Notes under the pieces: generated by a model | Told to the model about the DNA's origin: nothing | Database searches by the model: none | What the model saw: the letters and a program-made list of their open reading frames with translations, nothing else | Shown: positions 25,156 to 33,706 of the stretch, one piece after another | Layout of the letters: every line of letters begins with the position of its first letter | Position numbering within the stretch: position 1 is the first letter of the stretch | NCBI GenBank assembly: GCA_913777325.1 | Contig: CAJYSA010000021.1 | Coordinates: 24,044-88,043, forward strand | Source of the DNA: an uncultured Sphingomonas sp. | Lineage (GTDB): Bacteria; Pseudomonadota; Alphaproteobacteria; Sphingomonadales; Sphingomonadaceae | Direction of reading: 5' to 3' | DNA: 64,000 nt | Program-made: the position numbers and the translations under genes

Positions 25156-26079
25156 ATGCGGCTCGACGATTATGACAATGATATCAACGTCGGAGAGGCG
25201 CGCGGGGGCGGCGGCTTGGGCGGCGGGGGCGGTGGAGGCGGCTTCCTGCTCGGCCTGTTGCCGCTGATCGGCAGCCGCTTCGGATGCGGCGGGATCGTCG
25301 TCGTCCTGCTACTGTTCGCGGTGTTCGGCGGCCTCGGCAATCTCGGCAGCATGATCGGTGGCGGCACCGGCACCGGCACCGGCACCGGCAGCGCGCCGCA
25401 GGTCGGCACGCCATCGCGGGAGACGGTGCAGCAGGTCTGCGACGTCTCGACCGCGCGACGCGACACCTGCCGCGCGTTCAGCAATGCGCAGAATACGTGG
25501 GAAAAGATCTTCGCCCGCGAGAATCAGCGGTTCAGCCCGCCCAAGCTGCAATTCTTCAACGGCAGCGGCATGTCGGGCTGTGGCGCCGCGATGTCGGCCA
25601 TGGGGCCGTTCTACTGCCCGACCGATAACGGCATCTATCTGGATACCAGCTTCTTCGACGAGCTGGCCAACAAGTACAAGGCGGGCGGCGATTTCGCGCA
25701 ATATTACGTGATCGCGCACGAATTCGGCCACCACATCCAGAACTTGCTCGGCACGTCGGCGGAAGTGCAGCAGGCGCAGCGCCGGGCGAGCGAGGCGGAA
25801 GGCAATGCCTTGTCGGTGCGGCTCGAACTGCAGGCGGATTGCTATGCCGGGGTATGGGCGGCGATGAACCGCGACCGGCTGGATCCGGGCGATGTCGAGG
25901 AAGGGATGCGCGCGGCGCAGGCGATCGGCGACGATACGCTCCAGCGCGAGGCGCAGGGCCGCGTCGTGCCCGACAGCTTCACGCACGGCACGTCGGCACA
26001 GCGCCAGGCCTGGCTGCGGCGCGGGATCGAGAGCAACGGCAACCCGGGGGTGTGCGACACCTTCTCGGGCACGATCTGA
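25156..26079 (+). CDS. ypfJ: Neutral zinc metallopeptidase, YpfJ family
   Basis: A 307-residue membrane-anchored protein. A Gly-rich N-terminus (about residues 13-30) precedes one hydrophobic helix (45-62), then a Gly/Thr repeat encoded by tandem GGCACC units (25364-25390), then a periplasmic domain with H188-E-F-G-H192, the HExxH zinc site. DNGIYLD and ELQADCYAGVW are further family blocks; the glutamate of ELQAD may be the third ligand. Four cysteines suggest disulfides. The substrate is unknown. The ATG at 25156 follows GGGGAGG by 7 bases. Confidence 0.9.
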   Translation: MRLDDYDNDINVGEARGGGGLGGGGGGGGFLLGLLPLIGSRFGCGGIVVVLLLFAVFGGLGNLGSMIGGGTGTGTGTGSAPQVGTPSRETVQQVCDVSTARRDTCRAFSNAQNTWEKIFARENQRFSPPKLQFFNGSGMSGCGAAMSAMGPFYCPTDNGIYLDTSFFDELANKYKAGGDFAQYYVIAHEFGHHIQNLLGTSAEVQQAQRRASEAEGNALSVRLELQADCYAGVWAAMNRDRLDPGDVEEGMRAAQAIGDDTLQREAQGRVVPDSFTHGTSAQRQAWLRRGIESNGNPGVCDTFSGTI

Positions 26080-26185
26080 GGGTAGGGGCGGGCAGAGGAA
26101 TTGCCCGCCCCACCGTCGTCATCGCGTCGCTACGCTCGCGACAACGAACATAGGGGCTGCCGTTTGCGGGCCGCCCCCACAGCGA

Positions 26186-26863
26186 TCAGCGGCGGAACGG
26201 ATCCTCGAACGCCGGGCGCGTCGGCGTGTCGCCGTCCGTGGCATTCTCGGCATCGCGTGCCGCCTGCTCGCGCTGGGCGCGCAGCGACGCGATCAGCGCC
26301 TCGCGGTCGCCGTCGAGGCGGGTGTCGGTCGGCGCCTGTTCGATGCCCGCCGCCTTGGCGGCCTTGTTGACCGCCGCGTCCAACTCGCGCTGCGTGGTGA
26401 GGCCGAGCGTTACGGGATCTTTCGGCGTGATGTTGCCGATGTTCCAGTGGCTGCGATCGCGGATCGCCGCGATCGTGGTGCGGGTGGTGCCGATCAGGTT
26501 GCTGATCGCGCCGTCCGAAATCTCCGGATGATTGCGGATGATCCAGGCGATGCCGTCGGGCTTGTCCTGCCGCTTGCTGACCGGCGTGTAGCGTGGACCC
26601 TTGGTGCGGCGCACCTGCTCCGGCCCCTTGGTCATCGTCATGCGATAATTGGGGTTGGCCTGTGCCTTGTCGATCTCGTCCTGCGTCAGTTCGTGCGCGC
26701 GAACGGGATCGCGCCCGGTCAGCTTGGTCGCGGCGGTATCGTCCGCGATCGCCTGCACCTCCAGGATGTGCAGCCCGCAGAAATCGGCGATCTGCTCGAA
26801 GGACAGCGCGGTATTGTCGACGAGCCACGAGGCGGTCGCGTGGGGCATGAGCGGCTGGGCCAT
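26186..26863 (-). CDS. trcR: Cell-cycle transcriptional regulator TrcR (DUF1013)
   Basis: A 225-residue DUF1013 protein. The N-terminal half has SWLVDNTALSFEQIADFCGLH, a helix-turn-helix-like segment; a second HTH-like block is HPEISDGAISNLIGTTRTTIAAIRDRSHW. In Caulobacter, TrcR binds with RNA polymerase at cell-cycle promoters. The ATG at 26863 has GGAG nine bases upstream; an ATG at 26878 also exists. The C-terminal tail is charged and probably disordered. The downstream gap (26080-26185) contains only a short degraded family-A hairpin near 26116-26147. Confidence 0.88.
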   Translation of the reverse strand: MAQPLMPHATASWLVDNTALSFEQIADFCGLHILEVQAIADDTAATKLTGRDPVRAHELTQDEIDKAQANPNYRMTMTKGPEQVRRTKGPRYTPVSKRQDKPDGIAWIIRNHPEISDGAISNLIGTTRTTIAAIRDRSHWNIGNITPKDPVTLGLTTQRELDAAVNKAAKAAGIEQAPTDTRLDGDREALIASLRAQREQAARDAENATDGDTPTRPAFEDPFRR

Positions 26864-26884
26864 GCGGACAGTCTCCATAAATGC

Positions 26885-26911
26885 AAAGGGCCGCCCCTTC
26901 CCGGAGCGGCC
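26885..26911 (-). terminator. Terminator after the glycosyltransferase gene
   Basis: Read on the minus strand: GGCCGCTCC / GGGGCGGCC, 9 bp with one G-U pair and loop GGGAA, followed by CTTT. It lies 50 bases beyond the glycosyltransferase stop and upstream of trcR, separating the two transcripts. The T-tract is short. Confidence 0.65.
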
Positions 26912-26960
26912 GCCTGTTGCGATCGGACTTAGTGCGTGGCGCGCGTCAGGGCAAGCGCGC

Positions 26961-27983
26961 TCACGCCGCGCGTGACATCACCCCGCCGAACGGCTCCAGC
27001 GCGTCGAGGAATTGCGCCGCGCTCGCAGGCCAGGTGAACCGCGCGCCAGCGGCGGCGCACGCACCGCGATCGAGCGTCAGCGCGCGCGCGATCGCGATGC
27101 GCAGGTCGTCGTGCATCGCGCCGGTGTCGGGCGTCAGGACGTCGACCGGGCCGGCGACCGGATAGGCCGCGACCGGCGTGCCGCACGCCAGCGCCTCGAT
27201 CATCACCAGCCCGAACGTATCGGTACGGCTGGGGAAGACCAGGGCATCGGCGGTGCGATAGGCGGCGGCCAGCGCCTCCCCGAACAGCGCGCCCAGGAAG
27301 ATCGCGTCCGGGTATTGTCGGGCAAGCGCCGCGCGCGCCGGCCCGTCGCCCACCACCACCTTCGTGCCGGGCACGTCGCTCGCCAGGAACGCGGCGATGT
27401 TCTTTTCCACCGCCACGCGACCGACATGGAGCAGCACCGGCCCCTCCAGGGCGGCCATCGTCGCGTTGCGCGCGCCATCGGGGCGGAAGATCGGCGCGAC
27501 GCCGCGGCCCCAGCGGCGCACGCGCGACAACCCGTGCGCGTTCAGCGCGCGCTCGATCGTCGGGGTGGAGGCGAGCACCGCGGCGGCGGGCGCGTGGAAC
27601 CAGCGGACGTAGCGCCAGATCCACGCCGGATCGGCGCCGGTGCGCGCCGCGACGTAATCGGGGAATTGGGTATGATAGGCGGTGGTAAACGGCAGCGCGC
27701 GCGTCAGGCACCACCGCCGCGCGGCGATCCCTAGCGGTCCCTCGGTGGCGATATGCACCGCCTGCGCATCGAAGGCGGTGATGCGCCGCCCGATCGTGGC
27801 GGGGGTCATCAGAGCCAGCCGGATCTCGGGATAGGTGGGGCAGGGGAGCGACGGCGCGTTGGCGGGGGAGACGACCAGCACCTCGTGCCCGCCGCCGCGC
27901 AATTCGGCGATGACGTTTTCCAGCGTGCGGACGACGCCGTTGACCTGCGGCGCCCAGGCGTCGGTGACGATCGCGATCCGCAT
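26961..27983 (-). CDS. Glycosyltransferase family 4
   Basis: A 340-residue GT-B glycosyltransferase. N-terminal domain start MRIAIVTDAWAPQVNGVVRTLENV is typical of GT4 lipid mannosyl/glucosyltransferases. The C-terminal donor domain has LLHVGRVAVEKNIAAFL and FPSRTDTFGLVMIEALACGTPVAA, the E-x7-E-type nucleotide-sugar site. It begins five bases after the LpxH-like metallophosphatase gene, so both are in one operon and may act on the same glycolipid. Acceptor and sugar cannot be read from sequence. Confidence 0.88.
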   Translation of the reverse strand: MRIAIVTDAWAPQVNGVVRTLENVIAELRGGGHEVLVVSPANAPSLPCPTYPEIRLALMTPATIGRRITAFDAQAVHIATEGPLGIAARRWCLTRALPFTTAYHTQFPDYVAARTGADPAWIWRYVRWFHAPAAAVLASTPTIERALNAHGLSRVRRWGRGVAPIFRPDGARNATMAALEGPVLLHVGRVAVEKNIAAFLASDVPGTKVVVGDGPARAALARQYPDAIFLGALFGEALAAAYRTADALVFPSRTDTFGLVMIEALACGTPVAAYPVAGPVDVLTPDTGAMHDDLRIAIARALTLDRGACAAAGARFTWPASAAQFLDALEPFGGVMSRAA

Positions 27984-27988
27984 GTGGG

Positions 27989-28879
27989 TCAGGCCGCCAG
28001 CGCGGCGACCGGCGCGGGCTGGCGGCGCGCCAGTTCGTCGCCCCAGTGGAGGATTTCCATCCTGCCGTCGAAATGCTCGACCAGCGCGGTGCAGCCCTCC
28101 ACCCAGTCGCCGTCGTTGTAATAAGCGATGCCGGCGATCTCGCGCATCTCGGCGGTGTGGATATGGCCGCACACGACGCCGTCGACCCCGCGGCTGCCCG
28201 CCGCCTCCGCCACGATCTCCTCGAAGCGCGAGATGAAGGCGACCGCGTTCTTCACCTTGGCCTTGGCATGCTTGCTGAGCGACCAATAAGGCATGCCGAA
28301 CTTGCGGCGCACCGCGCTGACCGCGCGGTTCAGCGTCATCAGCGCGGTATAGGCGGCGTCGCCGACATGCGCGAGCCAGCGGTGCGACAGCGTGATCGCG
28401 TCGAATTCGTCGCCGTGCAGCACCAGCAGGCGGCGACCGTCGGCGGTTTCGTGCACCGCCTTGCGCCGGATCTTGATCCCGCCGAAATCCAGCCCCGCGA
28501 ACTGCCGGAACATCTCGTCATGATTGCCCGGGATGTAGATCATCCGCGTGCCGCGCCGGGCGCGCTTCATCAGCCGCCAGATCACGTCATTGTGCGCGGC
28601 GGGCCAGTAGAACCGCTTTTTGAGCTGCCAGCCATCGACGATATCGCCCACCAGATACATGGTGTCGCTGTCGACATGGTCGAGGAAGTCGATCAGCATG
28701 TCGGCGTTGCAGCCGCGCGTGCCCAGATGGATATCGCTGATCCAGATCGTGCGATAGCTGCGCCGCTCGCCGACCGGTTCCTCGGGGCGAGCGGGGCGCG
28801 ACTGCGCGAAATCGAACAGGTCGGTGACGTCGGCGACGTGCCCCGTGACGGGCGCGAGCGGATCGGCGATCGGCGGCAT
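27989..28879 (-). CDS. UDP-2,3-diacylglucosamine diphosphatase-like metallophosphoesterase
   Basis: A 296-residue calcineurin-like phosphoesterase with all metal motifs: SDIHLG (49-54), GDIVDGW, GNHDE, HGDEFD and CGHIHTAEM. The arrangement and insert are those of the LpxH-like group often annotated UDP-2,3-diacylglucosamine hydrolase, an inner-membrane-peripheral step of lipid A synthesis. The N-terminal 45 residues are extra and look disordered. It is paired with the GT4 gene downstream. Whether it is the true LpxH or a paralogue acting on another phospholipid is open. Confidence 0.82.
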   Translation of the reverse strand: MPPIADPLAPVTGHVADVTDLFDFAQSRPARPEEPVGERRSYRTIWISDIHLGTRGCNADMLIDFLDHVDSDTMYLVGDIVDGWQLKKRFYWPAAHNDVIWRLMKRARRGTRMIYIPGNHDEMFRQFAGLDFGGIKIRRKAVHETADGRRLLVLHGDEFDAITLSHRWLAHVGDAAYTALMTLNRAVSAVRRKFGMPYWSLSKHAKAKVKNAVAFISRFEEIVAEAAGSRGVDGVVCGHIHTAEMREIAGIAYYNDGDWVEGCTALVEHFDGRMEILHWGDELARRQPAPVAALAA

Positions 28880-28974
28880 GGCGGCTCTCCCTCGCCGCCT
28901 GTTATGCCGCCGTCATGTGACGCCCGCGTCTCTACGCGGTGACGAGCCGATGGCCGATCGGTGACGGTTCCGCG

Positions 28975-29094
28975 TCAGTGCGCGATGCGCAGCACCGCAT
29001 CGGCGGCGACGCCCACCATGGCCCAACTCGCCACGATCAGGCCCCCCAGCACGGCGAAGCGGCGACGTGGCGAAAAATTATACCCCGCGATCAT
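28975..29094 (-). CDS. Possible small single-helix membrane protein
   Basis: A 39-residue frame: MIAGYNFSPRRRFAV then a hydrophobic helix LGGLIVASWAMVGVAADAVL. GAGG lies eight bases upstream of the ATG. It sits in the 389-bp gap between the metallophosphatase and nitronate monooxygenase genes, which otherwise holds nothing I recognise. The positive-inside arrangement and ribosome site are the only evidence. Confidence 0.4.
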   Translation of the reverse strand: MIAGYNFSPRRRFAVLGGLIVASWAMVGVAADAVLRIAH

Positions 29095-29268
29095 CTTCAG
29101 GATCCTCACCCTCTGTTCTTGTGACGAACAAATGACATGATTCACGCCCCGCGAAAAGCACGGATCGCTGTCCTTCATCGATCGATTTTTCGATGAGTGA
29201 AATCGTTTGTTCGCGTCCTGCCCGACCGGTCGTGTTGCCACGTGCCGGCGCCTTGCCTAGTCAGGGTC

Positions 29269-30330
29269 ATGACCGACGTGATCACTGCGCCACCGCCCGC
29301 CGTTTCCACCCCCGCCGCCGGGGCCCAGCGGCTTGCCGCCCGCATGGCGCGCGGCGCCGCCTTTCTGGGCAGCGAGGTCGCGATCATGGCGGGTGCCATG
29401 TCGTGGGTGTCGGAACGCCACCTGGTGTCGGCGATGTCGAATGCCGGCGGCTTCGGCGTGATCGCGTGCGGCGCGATGACGCCCGCGCTGCTGGATGCGG
29501 AGATCACCGCGACGCAGGCGATGACCGGCAAGCCGTTCGGCGTGAACCTGATCACCATGCACCCCGATCTGACCGCGCTGATCGAGGTCTGCGCGCGCCA
29601 CCGCGTCGGGCATGTCGTGCTGGCGGGCGGGCTGCCGCCCAAGGGCGCGCTGGAGGCGATCAAGGCGTCGGGGGCGAAGGCGATCTGCTTCGCGCCGACG
29701 TTGGCGCTGGGCAAGAAGCTGGTCCGGTCCGGTGTCGACGCGCTGGTGATCGAGGGGATGGAGGCCGGCGGCCACATCGGCCCGGTATCGACGAGCGTGC
29801 TGGCGCAGGAAATGCTGCCCGAACTCGCCGAGGCGGTGCCGGTGTTCGTCGCGGGCGGGATCGGCCGCGGCGAGGCGATCGCGGGTTATCTCGATATGGG
29901 CGCGGGGGGGGTCCAGCTCGGCACCCGCTTCGTGTGCGCCAGCGAGAGCATCGCGCACGCCAATTTCAAGAAGGCGTTCATTCGCGCGTCGGCACGCGAC
30001 GCGGTGGCCAGCGTCCAGCTCGATCCGCGCCTGCCGGTGATCCCGGTCCGCGCGTTGAAGAATGCTGGGGGTGAGCTGTTCACCGCCCGCCAGCGCGAAG
30101 TGGCGCAGATGCTGGACGAGGGTAGCGTCGCGATGGCCGAGGCGCAGTTGCAGATCGAGCATTATTGGGCCGGGGCGCTGCGTCGCGCGGTGATCGACGG
30201 CGACGTCGAACACGGCAGCGTGATGGCCGGCCAATCGGTCGGCATGGTGACCAGGGAAGAGCCGATCGCGGACATCATCGCGACGCTGATGGAAGAGGCG
30301 GCGGACGCCTTCGACAAGCGCGCGGCCTGA
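29269..30330 (+). CDS. Nitronate monooxygenase family flavoprotein
   Basis: A 353-residue FMN TIM-barrel enzyme of the 2-nitropropane dioxygenase/NMO family. Seen: GGFGVIACGAM near the N-terminus, GADALVIEG-type strand as VDALVIEGMEAGGHIGP (the AGGH active-site block), VFVAGGIGRGEAI and GAGGVQLGTRF for phosphate binding. Such enzymes oxidise nitronates; some relatives are enoyl reductases or of unknown use. The ATG at 29269 is chosen at the family N-terminus; a longer frame from 29197 is possible. Confidence 0.87.
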   Translation: MTDVITAPPPAVSTPAAGAQRLAARMARGAAFLGSEVAIMAGAMSWVSERHLVSAMSNAGGFGVIACGAMTPALLDAEITATQAMTGKPFGVNLITMHPDLTALIEVCARHRVGHVVLAGGLPPKGALEAIKASGAKAICFAPTLALGKKLVRSGVDALVIEGMEAGGHIGPVSTSVLAQEMLPELAEAVPVFVAGGIGRGEAIAGYLDMGAGGVQLGTRFVCASESIAHANFKKAFIRASARDAVASVQLDPRLPVIPVRALKNAGGELFTARQREVAQMLDEGSVAMAEAQLQIEHYWAGALRRAVIDGDVEHGSVMAGQSVGMVTREEPIADIIATLMEEAADAFDKRAA

Positions 30331-30466
30331 GCGGGATCGCACGGGCACTCGATCTGGCCGGCGACTCGCCTCGCCGCGTCTGACGCACGGCATGGCGGCT
30401 GGACTCTTTCGCGGCCCGGCCTGGAATGGGATCGCCAGCGGGTCGCGTTCGAAAAGGGGTTTCACG

Positions 30467-31138
30467 ATGCGCCTGCGCCTGTCCGCCGCCGTTGCGGCGT
30501 CGCTTCTCGCGGCGGCGTGTTCGCGCACCCCGCCGCCGGCCGCGACGCCCGCCCCGGCCCCCGAGCCGGTGGTGGCGATGATCCCCGCGCCGATGCCCAA
30601 GGGCGCGACGCCGGGGATGCGCATCCCGGCGCGGTTGCCCGACGGACGCTGGGCCACGCCGAACGTCGGATTGTCGGCGGCGGGGATGACGTGGCACCTG
30701 CGCGCCGCGCTGAACGTGGCGGTGCTGGCATGCCACGGGCCGCAACAGGCGGCGATGGTGGACGCGTACAACACGCTGCTCAACACCCGCAAAGCCGAAC
30801 TGGCGAACGCGCAGACCGCCTTGCAGCAGGAATATCGCGCGACGCGTGGCAAGGAATGGGAGGATGCGTTCGACGACCAGATGACGCGCCTCTACAATTT
30901 CTTCGCGCAGGATTTCGCGCATGCCGCCTTCTGCGCGGCAGCCGAGGACGCGCTCACCACGATCGCCACCGTCCCGCCCTCGGGCCTGTCGAGCTATGCG
31001 GCGCAGCGGCTGCCGGTGCTGGAGGCGCCGTTCACCGACTTCTTCGCCGCCTATGACCGCTGGCGGACCGGCACGCTGGTCCGCGCGCCGCAGGCACCGA
31101 CCGCAGTCGCCGCATCGGGGCTTGCCGCTACGGGATGA
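30467..31138 (+). CDS. Lipoprotein of an unnamed Cys-containing secreted family (paralogue 1)
   Basis: A 223-residue precursor with signal peptide ending LLAAACS (C18, a slightly non-standard lipobox) and a Pro/Ala-rich linker. The domain has WHLRAALNVAVLACHGPQQAAMVDAYN, KAELANAQ, then FFAQDFAHAAFCAAAED. The same pattern of RAALNVA-L-C, YN, K-EL and F..FC occurs in the gene at 59204-59893, so the two are paralogues; the paired cysteines probably form a disulfide. Function unknown. AAAAGGGG precedes the ATG. Confidence 0.78.
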   Translation: MRLRLSAAVAASLLAAACSRTPPPAATPAPAPEPVVAMIPAPMPKGATPGMRIPARLPDGRWATPNVGLSAAGMTWHLRAALNVAVLACHGPQQAAMVDAYNTLLNTRKAELANAQTALQQEYRATRGKEWEDAFDDQMTRLYNFFAQDFAHAAFCAAAEDALTTIATVPPSGLSSYAAQRLPVLEAPFTDFFAAYDRWRTGTLVRAPQAPTAVAASGLAATG

Positions 31139-31184
31139 TCGTTGCGCGCATGCATCGAAAAGCCGCGCGCCGGGTTTGTGCGGC

Positions 31185-31928
31185 ATGAACGACCTTCCAC
31201 CACCGCCGCCGGATATGCTGCGCGGCGCCAGCCTGTTTCTCGATTTCGACGGCACGCTGGCCGAGATCGCCGAGACGCCGGGCGGCGTGGTCGTCACGCC
31301 CGACGTCGCGCCGCTGCTGATGCGGCTGCGAGAGGCGCTGCCCGGCGGCGTGGCGATCGTGAGCGGGCGACCGGTGGGCGAGGTACGCGATCTGGTCGCC
31401 CCCGCCGTTCTGGCGATTGCGGGAAGCCATGGTCTTGAGATCGCGAATGTCGATGGTCAGGTCACCGCGCCCGCCCGCCCACCGGCGCTCGACACCGCGC
31501 TGGACGCCGCGCGCGCCTTTGCGGTCGAGCGCCCCGGGGTGCTGGTGGAGGACAAGCCGTTCGGGATCGGACTGCATTATCGCGGCGCGCCGGATGCGGG
31601 CGCGGCGGTGTCGCGGCTCGCGGAAACCCTCGCGGCGACGCACGATCTGCATGTGCAGACCGGCAAGATGGTGGTGGAACTTCGCCTCGCCGGGCGCGAC
31701 AAGGGCGCGGCGGTCACCTGGTTGATGCGGGAACCGTTGCGGCAGCGCACGGTTCCGGTGTTCGTGGGGGACGACGTGACCGACGAGGCGGGCTTCGCCG
31801 CGGCGACCACGGCGGGCGGCATGGGCGTGCTGGTTGGTCCGATGCGGGAAACCGCCGCCACCCACCGGGTCGATGGCGTGGCCGATGTGCTCGCCTGGTT
31901 GGATGCCGCGTGCAGGGAGATGACATGA
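31185..31928 (+). CDS. otsB: Trehalose-6-phosphate phosphatase
   Basis: A 247-residue HAD phosphatase removing phosphate from trehalose 6-phosphate. HAD motif I is FLDFDGTLAEI (about 17-27), motif II is in IVSGRP, motif III is K in GRDKGAAV and motif IV is FVGDDVTDEAGF. The TGKMVVELR block is specific to this family. The stop overlaps the start of the GH15 gene by four bases, making an otsB-GH15-otsA operon. Confidence 0.93.
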   Translation: MNDLPPPPPDMLRGASLFLDFDGTLAEIAETPGGVVVTPDVAPLLMRLREALPGGVAIVSGRPVGEVRDLVAPAVLAIAGSHGLEIANVDGQVTAPARPPALDTALDAARAFAVERPGVLVEDKPFGIGLHYRGAPDAGAAVSRLAETLAATHDLHVQTGKMVVELRLAGRDKGAAVTWLMREPLRQRTVPVFVGDDVTDEAGFAAATTAGGMGVLVGPMRETAATHRVDGVADVLAWLDAACREMT

Positions 31929-33706
31929 CGACGCTGGATCTGTGGCCGATCGGCAATTGCCAGGTAAGTGCGCTGGTCGATCGCGCGGGCCGTTTCGTCT
32001 GGGGCTGCGTGCCGCGTGTCGACGGCGATCCGCTGTTCTCCGCGCTGCTGGGCGGCGAGGAACCCGAAACCGGCTATTGGGGGATCACGCTGGAAGACGG
32101 CGTGTCGGTGACGCAGGAATATATCCGCAACACCCCGATCCTGGTGACCACGCATCGCGATTCGCACGGCGGCGCGATCGAGGTGATCGATTTCTGCCCT
32201 CGTTTCCAGCGGGAGGGGCGGACGTATCGCCCGGTCGCCTTCGCGCGGATCGTGCGCCCGATCGCGGGCAGCCCGCGTGTGCGCATGCAATTGCGCCCGA
32301 CCTGCGGCTGGGGCGGTGGGTGCAGGGAGCAGATCGGCGGGTCGAACCATCTGCGGCTGCTGCTTGACACGCTGGCGCTGCGCCTGACGACCACGGCGCC
32401 GATCGCGATGGTGCAGGGCGAACATGCGTTCCGCGTCGAGCGCCCGCTGCATTTCTTCCTCGGCCCGGACGAGAGCTTCCAGGGCGATCTCGCCAGCACC
32501 GTCGACCTGATGCTGTATCGCACCACGCAGGAATGGCAGGGCTGGGTACGCGGCCTGGCGGTGCCGCTGGAATGGCAGGAGGTGGTGATCCGCTGCGCGA
32601 TCACGCTGAAGCTGTGCCAGCATGAGGAAACCGGCGCGATCGTCGCCGCGCTGACCACCTCGGTCCCCGAACATGCCGGATCGCAACGCAACTGGGACTA
32701 TCGCTTCTGCTGGATCCGCGACGCTTATTACACGGTGCAGGCGCTCAACCGGCTCGGCGCGCTCGACGTGCTGGAGGGATATCTCGGCTACCTGCGCAAC
32801 ATCGTCGACGGCGCGCGCGGCGGGCATATCCAGCCGCTGTACGGCGTGCTGGGCGAGGCACAACTGCCCGAGCGGATCGAGGAGGCGCTGCCCGGCTATC
32901 GCGGGATGGGGCCGGTGCGCGTCGGCAACCAGGCCGCGGAGCAGATCCAGCACGACGCTTATGGCCAGATCGTGCTGTGTTCGGTCCACGCCTTCTTCGA
33001 CCAGCGGCTGTTCCGGCCCGGCGGCGTCGAGGATTTCGAGGCGTTGGAGCGGGTGGGCGAGCGCGCCTGGGCCTATTACGACCAGCCTGATGCCGGGTTG
33101 TGGGAATTGCGCACGCGCCAGAGCGTCCACACCTATTCCAGCGCGATGTGCTGGGCGGCATGCGATCGGCTGGCCAATGCCGCCGAGCGGTTGAAGCTGC
33201 CTGAGCGCCAGCAATTGTGGGCGGAGCGCGCGCAGGTGATCCGCGACCGGATCGAGAGTGCGGCGTGGCGCGAGGAGACGCGGCGCATGTCGGCCACCTT
33301 CGCGGGCGACGATCTGGACGCCAGCGTCCTGCAATTGCTCGACCTGCGGTTCCTGGAGGCCGACGATCCGCGCTTCCTCGACACGCTGGTGGCGATCGAG
33401 AAGGGGCTGCGGCGTGGCTCCACGATGCTGCGCTACGACACGGAGGACGATTTCGGGCTGCCCGAAACCGCGTTCAACGTGTGCACGTTCTGGCTGATCG
33501 AGGCATTGTTCCTCACCGGACGCAGCGATGAGGCGCGCGCCTTGTTCGAGGAGATGTTGTCGCGCTGCACCGCCGCCGGATTACTGTCGGAGGACATCGA
33601 TCCGCAAAGCGGTGAATTGTGGGGAAATTATCCGCAGACCTATTCGTTGGTCGGCATGATCAACTGTGCCGCCATGCTCAGCAAACCCTGGAGTAGTATC
33701 CGTTGA
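31925..33706 (+). CDS. Glycoside hydrolase family 15 protein (glucoamylase/trehalase-like)
   Basis: A 593-residue GH15 protein without signal peptide. The N-terminal beta domain (LWPIGNCQVSALVDRAGRFVWGCVPR) precedes an (alpha/alpha)6 barrel with RNWDYRFCWIRDAYYTVQALNRLG, the GH15 hallmark. Catalytic glutamates are expected in LSEDIDP near the C-terminus and one further upstream. Members between otsA and otsB are often trehalases or glucan hydrolases; either would link trehalose turnover to its synthesis. The start overlaps otsB (ATGA) and the stop overlaps the otsA TTG start. Confidence 0.9.
   Translation: MTTLDLWPIGNCQVSALVDRAGRFVWGCVPRVDGDPLFSALLGGEEPETGYWGITLEDGVSVTQEYIRNTPILVTTHRDSHGGAIEVIDFCPRFQREGRTYRPVAFARIVRPIAGSPRVRMQLRPTCGWGGGCREQIGGSNHLRLLLDTLALRLTTTAPIAMVQGEHAFRVERPLHFFLGPDESFQGDLASTVDLMLYRTTQEWQGWVRGLAVPLEWQEVVIRCAITLKLCQHEETGAIVAALTTSVPEHAGSQRNWDYRFCWIRDAYYTVQALNRLGALDVLEGYLGYLRNIVDGARGGHIQPLYGVLGEAQLPERIEEALPGYRGMGPVRVGNQAAEQIQHDAYGQIVLCSVHAFFDQRLFRPGGVEDFEALERVGERAWAYYDQPDAGLWELRTRQSVHTYSSAMCWAACDRLANAAERLKLPERQQLWAERAQVIRDRIESAAWREETRRMSATFAGDDLDASVLQLLDLRFLEADDPRFLDTLVAIEKGLRRGSTMLRYDTEDDFGLPETAFNVCTFWLIEALFLTGRSDEARALFEEMLSRCTAAGLLSEDIDPQSGELWGNYPQTYSLVGMINCAAMLSKPWSSIR

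Noticed and set aside
25364-25390. GGCACC tandem array as a regulatory microsatellite
   Set aside because: It is in frame and encodes a Gly/Thr linker of the YpfJ-type protease; length change by 6-mers would keep the frame, so phase variation is not supported.
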